64,000 nt of DNA from Roseovarius sp. THAF27 (GTDB taxonomy: Bacteria; Pseudomonadota; Alphaproteobacteria; Rhodobacterales; Rhodobacteraceae): the NCBI RefSeq assembly GCF_009363655.1, contig NZ_CP045393.1, positions 186,001-250,000 of the forward strand. The letters run 5' to 3'. Within the stretch, counting starts at the first letter, position 1; the number at the start of each line of letters is the position of its first letter. The translations under genes were made by a program, and so were the position numbers. Positions 60,563-64,000 of this stretch are shown piece by piece. The notes under the pieces were generated by a model. That model had not been told where the DNA came from. It searched no databases and saw only the letters and a program-made list of their open reading frames with translations.

Positions 60563-61128
60563 GCGTAGGCCTCGGGGGAGCCGTCGGCGTCGCAGTCGAG
60601 GCCCAGTTCGGACGGGCCGGGGTGGCGATAGAGGTAATCCTCTCCCATCTCGACATTCTGGTAGGTCTTCTCGTACTGCGCGCCGAGGCGTTCGGCCAGC
60701 GCGATGGAGCGCGTGTTGCCGGGCACGATGTTAGAGGTGAGCGTCGTCAGGCCCAGATCCTGATAGGCCCAGCGGCGGGCGCGTTCGGCGCCTTCGAAGG
60801 CGATGCCGCGGCCCTCGAACCTGTCATAGACGACCCAGCCCAGTTCCGGTTCGGGCCAGCCTTCGGGCGCCCAGATGCCGGTGATGCCGCAGGGCTGGCC
60901 GGTTTCCTTCCATTCCATGGTGAAATAGCCGAAGCCGTGCAGCGCCCAGTGGCCGATGGACATGGCGAACCAGCGCCAGGCGCGGGACATGTTCTTTTCC
61001 GTGCCGAAGCCCCAGGAGCGCTCGCGGTCCAGCAGGAAGCCGGCCAGCGGTTCGAAATCGCTGGCTTCCGGCCCGCGCAGGACGAGGCGCTCGGTCTCGA
61101 TCCGGGGGATGTCGAGCCGCAGGGTCAT
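60559..61128 (-). CDS. GNAT-family N-acetyltransferase (RimJ/RimL-like), first of three
   Basis: 189 residues: DIPRIETERLVLRGPEASDFEPL, GHWALHGFGYFTMEW, and acetyl-CoA loop LGWVVYDRFEGRGIAFEGAERARRWA. ATG 61128 is preferred over the in-frame ATG 61152. Paralogue of the two following genes; 99 bases downstream of ffh. Confidence 0.88.
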   Translation of the reverse strand: MTLRLDIPRIETERLVLRGPEASDFEPLAGFLLDRERSWGFGTEKNMSRAWRWFAMSIGHWALHGFGYFTMEWKETGQPCGITGIWAPEGWPEPELGWVVYDRFEGRGIAFEGAERARRWAYQDLGLTTLTSNIVPGNTRSIALAERLGAQYEKTYQNVEMGEDYLYRHPGPSELGLDCDADGSPEAYA

Positions 61129-61227
61129 GCGGCACCTTCCGATGAAGCGCACGACCGCGCGCCGCTGCCGCGCGCCAAGGCGGACAGAGGACGGATTGCG
61201 TATGTGAGCCGAGCGAAGGACATGGCG

Positions 61228-62730
61228 TTATTTCTTTTTCCCAAAGCCGGAAAGACCGGGGGGCAGTCCGCCACCGCCGCCCATGCCGGGAAAGCCGCCG
61301 CCGGGCATCCCCTTGCCCATCTGCTTGGCGGCTTTTTCGAGCGCCTTGGGGTCCATGCCCTGGGCCATGTCCTCGGGCGAGGGGCCGCCTTTGTCGAACA
61401 TGCCTTTCATGGCCTGTTTCAGCATCCCGCCCTTGCCCATCTTCTTCATCATGTCGCCCATTTGGCGCTGCATCTTCAGAAGCTTGTTGAGCTCGGAGAC
61501 TTCCAGCCCCGCGCCTTGCGCGATGCGTTTCTTGCGGCTGGCCTGGAGGAGCTTGGGATTGGCGCGTTCCTTCTTGGTCATGGAATTGACCAGCGCGATC
61601 TGGTGGGCGATGACCTTGTCGTCGATGCCCGCGCCTTCCATCTGCTTGGCCATCTTGCCCATGCCGGGCATCATGCCCATCACGCCTTCCATGCCGCCCA
61701 TCTTCTGCATCTGTTCCAGCTGCATCTTGAGGTCGTTCATGTTGAACTGACCCTTCTGGAAGCGGCGCATCATCTTTTCGGCCTGTTCGGCCTCGATGGT
61801 CTGTTGCGCCTTTTCCACGAGGCTGACGATGTCACCCATGCCCAAGATTCGGCCCGCGATGCGCTCGGGCTCGAAGGTCTCGATGGCGTCCATTTTCTCG
61901 CCCAGGCCGACGAAGCGGATGGGTTTGCCGGTGACCGCGCGCATCGAAAGGGCCGCACCGCCGCGGCCGTCGCCGTCCATCCGGGTGAGCACGACGCCGG
62001 AGACGCCGATCTTGTCGTCGAATTCGGTGGCGACGTTCACTGCGTCCTGGCCGGTGAGGCCGTCGACCACCAGCAGGGTCTCGCGCGGGTTGGCGACGTC
62101 GCGCACCGCGGCGGCCTGGGCGATGAGTTCCTGGTCGATGTGCAACCGACCGGCCGTGTCGAGCATGTAGACGTCATAGCCGCCGAGGCCCGCCTGCGTC
62201 TTGGCGCGCTTGGCGATGGTGACCGGATCCTCGCCCTTGACGATGGGCAGGGTGTCGACGCCGATTTGACGCCCGAGGATTTCAAGCTGTTCCATGGCGG
62301 CGGGACGGTTGACGTCGAGCGAGGCCATCAGCACGCGCTTGCCGTCGCGGTCCTTGAGACGCTTGGCGAGCTTGGCGGTGGTGGTGGTTTTACCAGAGCC
62401 CTGCAGGCCCACCATCAGGATTGGCGCGGGCGGGTTGTCGATCTTCAGCGCGCCGGGGTCCTCGGACCCGGTGAGCGTGTCGACGAGCGCGTCGTGGACG
62501 ATCTTGACGACCTGCTGGCCGGGGGTGACGGAGCGGGTGACGGCCTGGCCGGTGGCTTGGTCCTGCACGCGTTTGACGAAATCGCGGGCGACAGGCAGGG
62601 AAACGTCGGCCTCGAGCAGGGCGACGCGGACCTCGCGCAGGGCGGTCTTGACGTCTTCTTCGCTCAGCGCGCCCTGTTTGGTCAGCCGGTCGAAGACGCC
62701 GGAGAGACGTTCGGAAAGATTTTCAAACAT
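61228..62730 (-). CDS. ffh: Signal recognition particle protein Ffh
   Basis: 500-residue SRP GTPase that delivers nascent membrane proteins to FtsY. N domain begins FENLSERLSGVFDRL; the G domain has GLQGSGKTTTTAKLA and DTAGRLHID; the M domain is Met-rich (MQLEQMQKMGGMEGVMGMMPGMGKM) and the C-terminus is Gly-Pro-rich ending GFGKKK. ATG 62730 is the standard start. No 4.5S RNA gene is seen next to it. Heads the minus-strand translation block. Confidence 0.97.
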   Translation of the reverse strand: MFENLSERLSGVFDRLTKQGALSEEDVKTALREVRVALLEADVSLPVARDFVKRVQDQATGQAVTRSVTPGQQVVKIVHDALVDTLTGSEDPGALKIDNPPAPILMVGLQGSGKTTTTAKLAKRLKDRDGKRVLMASLDVNRPAAMEQLEILGRQIGVDTLPIVKGEDPVTIAKRAKTQAGLGGYDVYMLDTAGRLHIDQELIAQAAAVRDVANPRETLLVVDGLTGQDAVNVATEFDDKIGVSGVVLTRMDGDGRGGAALSMRAVTGKPIRFVGLGEKMDAIETFEPERIAGRILGMGDIVSLVEKAQQTIEAEQAEKMMRRFQKGQFNMNDLKMQLEQMQKMGGMEGVMGMMPGMGKMAKQMEGAGIDDKVIAHQIALVNSMTKKERANPKLLQASRKKRIAQGAGLEVSELNKLLKMQRQMGDMMKKMGKGGMLKQAMKGMFDKGGPSPEDMAQGMDPKALEKAAKQMGKGMPGGGFPGMGGGGGLPPGLSGFGKKK

Positions 62731-63094
62731 GCCTCGGCCTCCTTCGCCGGTTTCTGTCATGCCGTCCCAACATAGGGATGACGGTTCAAACGATAAACGC
62801 CCCCACGGCATTCAAACGAGAAGCGCCCCCACGGGCGACACTCGCTGGTGGGGGGCGATCCCGGGCTGCGCCCAAGGGACCGGAAGAGCGCTGTCTTCCG
62901 TGATGTTGGGCGGCTGATAGGCTTTTGCGGGGGGCGAGTCAATATAGTGCAGCGCGTCGGGCCGGACTTGGCGGCACTGGTGCTGATGCAGGACCGCCAC
63001 CGCGCGAGGCCGGCTGGCGTCATGGACATGTAAAGCGTTGGCAGGGGGCGTCGGGCAGGAATAGACTTCGGCCATTGCTTTAGGGGATTTCGCG
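62731..63094. other. 364-base region upstream of ffh, with tandem direct repeat
   Basis: No gene seen. Two imperfect 26-base direct repeats (62785-62810 and 62811-62836; both begin TTCAAACGA and share CGCCCCCACGG, 22 of 26 identical) abut 55-80 bases upstream of the ffh start. A CCCCCAC/GTGGGGG stem spans about 62826-62855. It might be an ffh leader or regulator site. Confidence 0.6.
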
Positions 63095-64000
63095 ATGGAA
63101 GCGCTGGTTCTTATCTTTGCGGAGATCATCCTGGCGTGCATGGCGCCGGTGATCGCCATTTTGGGCGCCATCGTGGGGGCGGTGATCGAAGGCATCTTCC
63201 TGCTGTTCGGCGGGGTGTTCGCGGAATGGGTCCAGGCCCGGCGGGCGCGGCGTGCCTCTGCGAGGGGCAAATCCTCGCCGCCGCGCAAGCCTTTGATCCC
63301 GCGCAAGGTGGTGCATTGGGTGGCCGGCGGCAGCGCGGTGCTGGGCGTGCTGGGGGTCGTGGCGACATACGTCTTTTTCCAGCCGATCCTGCGAACGGTG
63401 ATCGAGACCGCGAGCGAGAAGGCCGGGATGCGCGTGAGCTATGCCGGGGCCAGCGGATCGCTTCTGGGAGGGCACGTGGTGCTGGAGGGGCTGGAAATGA
63501 CGCGGGCGCACGAGACCGGGCTGGCCTTTGATCTGGCTGTGGCGCGGGCGGAGGCGGATGTGGACCTGTGGAGCCTGCTGGGTGATACGTCGCGTCTGGA
63601 GCTGGGGCAGGTCGAGGGGGTGGAAGGATATGTCATTCCGCCGCTTCCCAAGGAGGGACAAGCGGCCGAGGATCTTGGCCTGCCCAAGCCGCGCCGGGCG
63701 TTCAAGGCTGATCGGCTGGCGGTCGAGGGTGTCGACGTGGAGATCCGGCCGCGTGGGACCGAGCGCTACACGCTGGCGATCGAGACCGGGGAGGTGGCGC
63801 CGTTTCGCAGCGGGCTGGCGCTCTTTGATCTGCTGTTCCGGTCGAACCTGAAGGCCGAGGTGGCGGGGCAGCCGCTGTTGGTGGAGACGCGCGAGATCAC
63901 CGAGCAGGGGCGCGAGACGCGCTGGGCTTTCGAGGATGTGGACGCGGCACAGCTGAAGCGGATGGTGCCGCGCGCGCCTCTGACATGGATCGAGACGGGC
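63095..64000 (+). CDS. AsmA/TamB-like envelope protein, 3' end outside window
   Basis: The frame is open to the end of the window (302 residues seen). Two hydrophobic stretches (ALVLIFAEIILACMAPVIAILGAIVGAVIEGIFLLF and HWVAGGSAVLGVLGVVATYVFFQP) flank a basic linker; after that a beta-rich region with a repeated pattern of strands (GSLLGGHVVLEGLEMTRAHETGLAFDLAVARAEADVDLWSLL) is typical of AsmA/TamB/DUF-type bridge proteins that link inner and outer membranes. The start ATG 63095 lies after GGGGATTTCGCG, without a strong ribosome site. Confidence 0.7.
   Translation, partial: MEALVLIFAEIILACMAPVIAILGAIVGAVIEGIFLLFGGVFAEWVQARRARRASARGKSSPPRKPLIPRKVVHWVAGGSAVLGVLGVVATYVFFQPILRTVIETASEKAGMRVSYAGASGSLLGGHVVLEGLEMTRAHETGLAFDLAVARAEADVDLWSLLGDTSRLELGQVEGVEGYVIPPLPKEGQAAEDLGLPKPRRAFKADRLAVEGVDVEIRPRGTERYTLAIETGEVAPFRSGLALFDLLFRSNLKAEVAGQPLLVETREITEQGRETRWAFEDVDAAQLKRMVPRAPLTWIETG

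Noticed and set aside
62731..63094. Possible 4.5S SRP RNA gene next to ffh
   Set aside because: A GGACCGGAAG stretch at about 62877 recalls the SRP loop, but the conserved GGUCCGGAAGGAAGCAGCC core does not continue and the flanks do not pair.

Overview
This 64 kb window is high-G+C chromosomal DNA (roughly two thirds G+C by eye) from an alphaproteobacterium, almost certainly Rhodobacterales (Roseobacter/Rhodobacter lineage). The evidence is a petABC operon, a divergent rpoE-chrR locus next to the five-gene singlet-oxygen operon arranged as I remember it from Rhodobacter sphaeroides, MipZ, a CtrA-type GTTAAC-N5-GTTAAC box, and intergenic hairpin repeats. Genes are dense and often overlap by ATGA. 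I see no phage, insertion sequence, CRISPR array or rRNA, and one tRNA gene.

Layout. 1-4.2 kb: end of an RND adaptor gene and a complete RND pump. 4.4-8.5 kb: tRNA-Lys, dapF-mtaB, then an NTF2-like protein, a PaiB-like flavin protein and a GST. 8.5-11.8 kb (minus): RTX protein, PepSY membrane protein, DUF2946-like protein and a beta-barrel. 12.0-14.8 kb: cytochrome bc1 operon with terminator. 14.9-22.9 kb: alkB, mutY, a DciA-like gene, a DsbA-like thioredoxin, a CaiB-type CoA-transferase, waaA-lpxK (minus) and a glutamine amidotransferase. 23.1-25.0 kb: an MFS efflux gene and a divergent MerR regulator of lower G+C, probably acquired. 25.1-31.6 kb: chrR and rpoE facing a translationally coupled operon (FAD oxidoreductase, DUF1365, MFS, DUF3833, SDR), then a DUF3775 gene. 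31.7-36 kb: a beta-barrel, two saccharopine-dehydrogenase-like enzymes, a GST and a phosphatase.

36.1-50.1 kb is the most coherent accessory block. An isomerase, hybrid histidine kinase and response regulator (minus, coupled) face an acyl-CoA ligase, a complete branched-chain-amino-acid-type ABC transporter and a second, PaaK-like ligase whose phosphate loop is altered. Small zinc-ribbon, VOC and membrane proteins are interleaved. I read it as a sensed system for uptake and CoA activation of an unidentified organic acid. 50.3-53.5 kb: GNAT, EamA transporter, 5-formyl-THF cyclo-ligase, mipZ. 53.7-62.7 kb (minus): a translation block (ffh, three GNATs, chorismate mutase, rpsP, rimM, trmD, rplS, rpmE), interrupted by a sulfotransferase-like gene, a 50-residue membrane protein and an opposite-strand peptidoglycan-binding gene with a CtrA-like box. 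The window ends inside an AsmA/TamB-like gene.

Non-coding structure is unusually rich. There is a family of 6-7 bp stem hairpins with a CCTACG tail, in places tandemly tripled and showing compensatory stem changes. There is a second hairpin family with a TCAAG-type loop, a 28-29 nt A+T-rich element in three copies near gene ends, and three perfect palindromes joined end to end between trmD and rplS.
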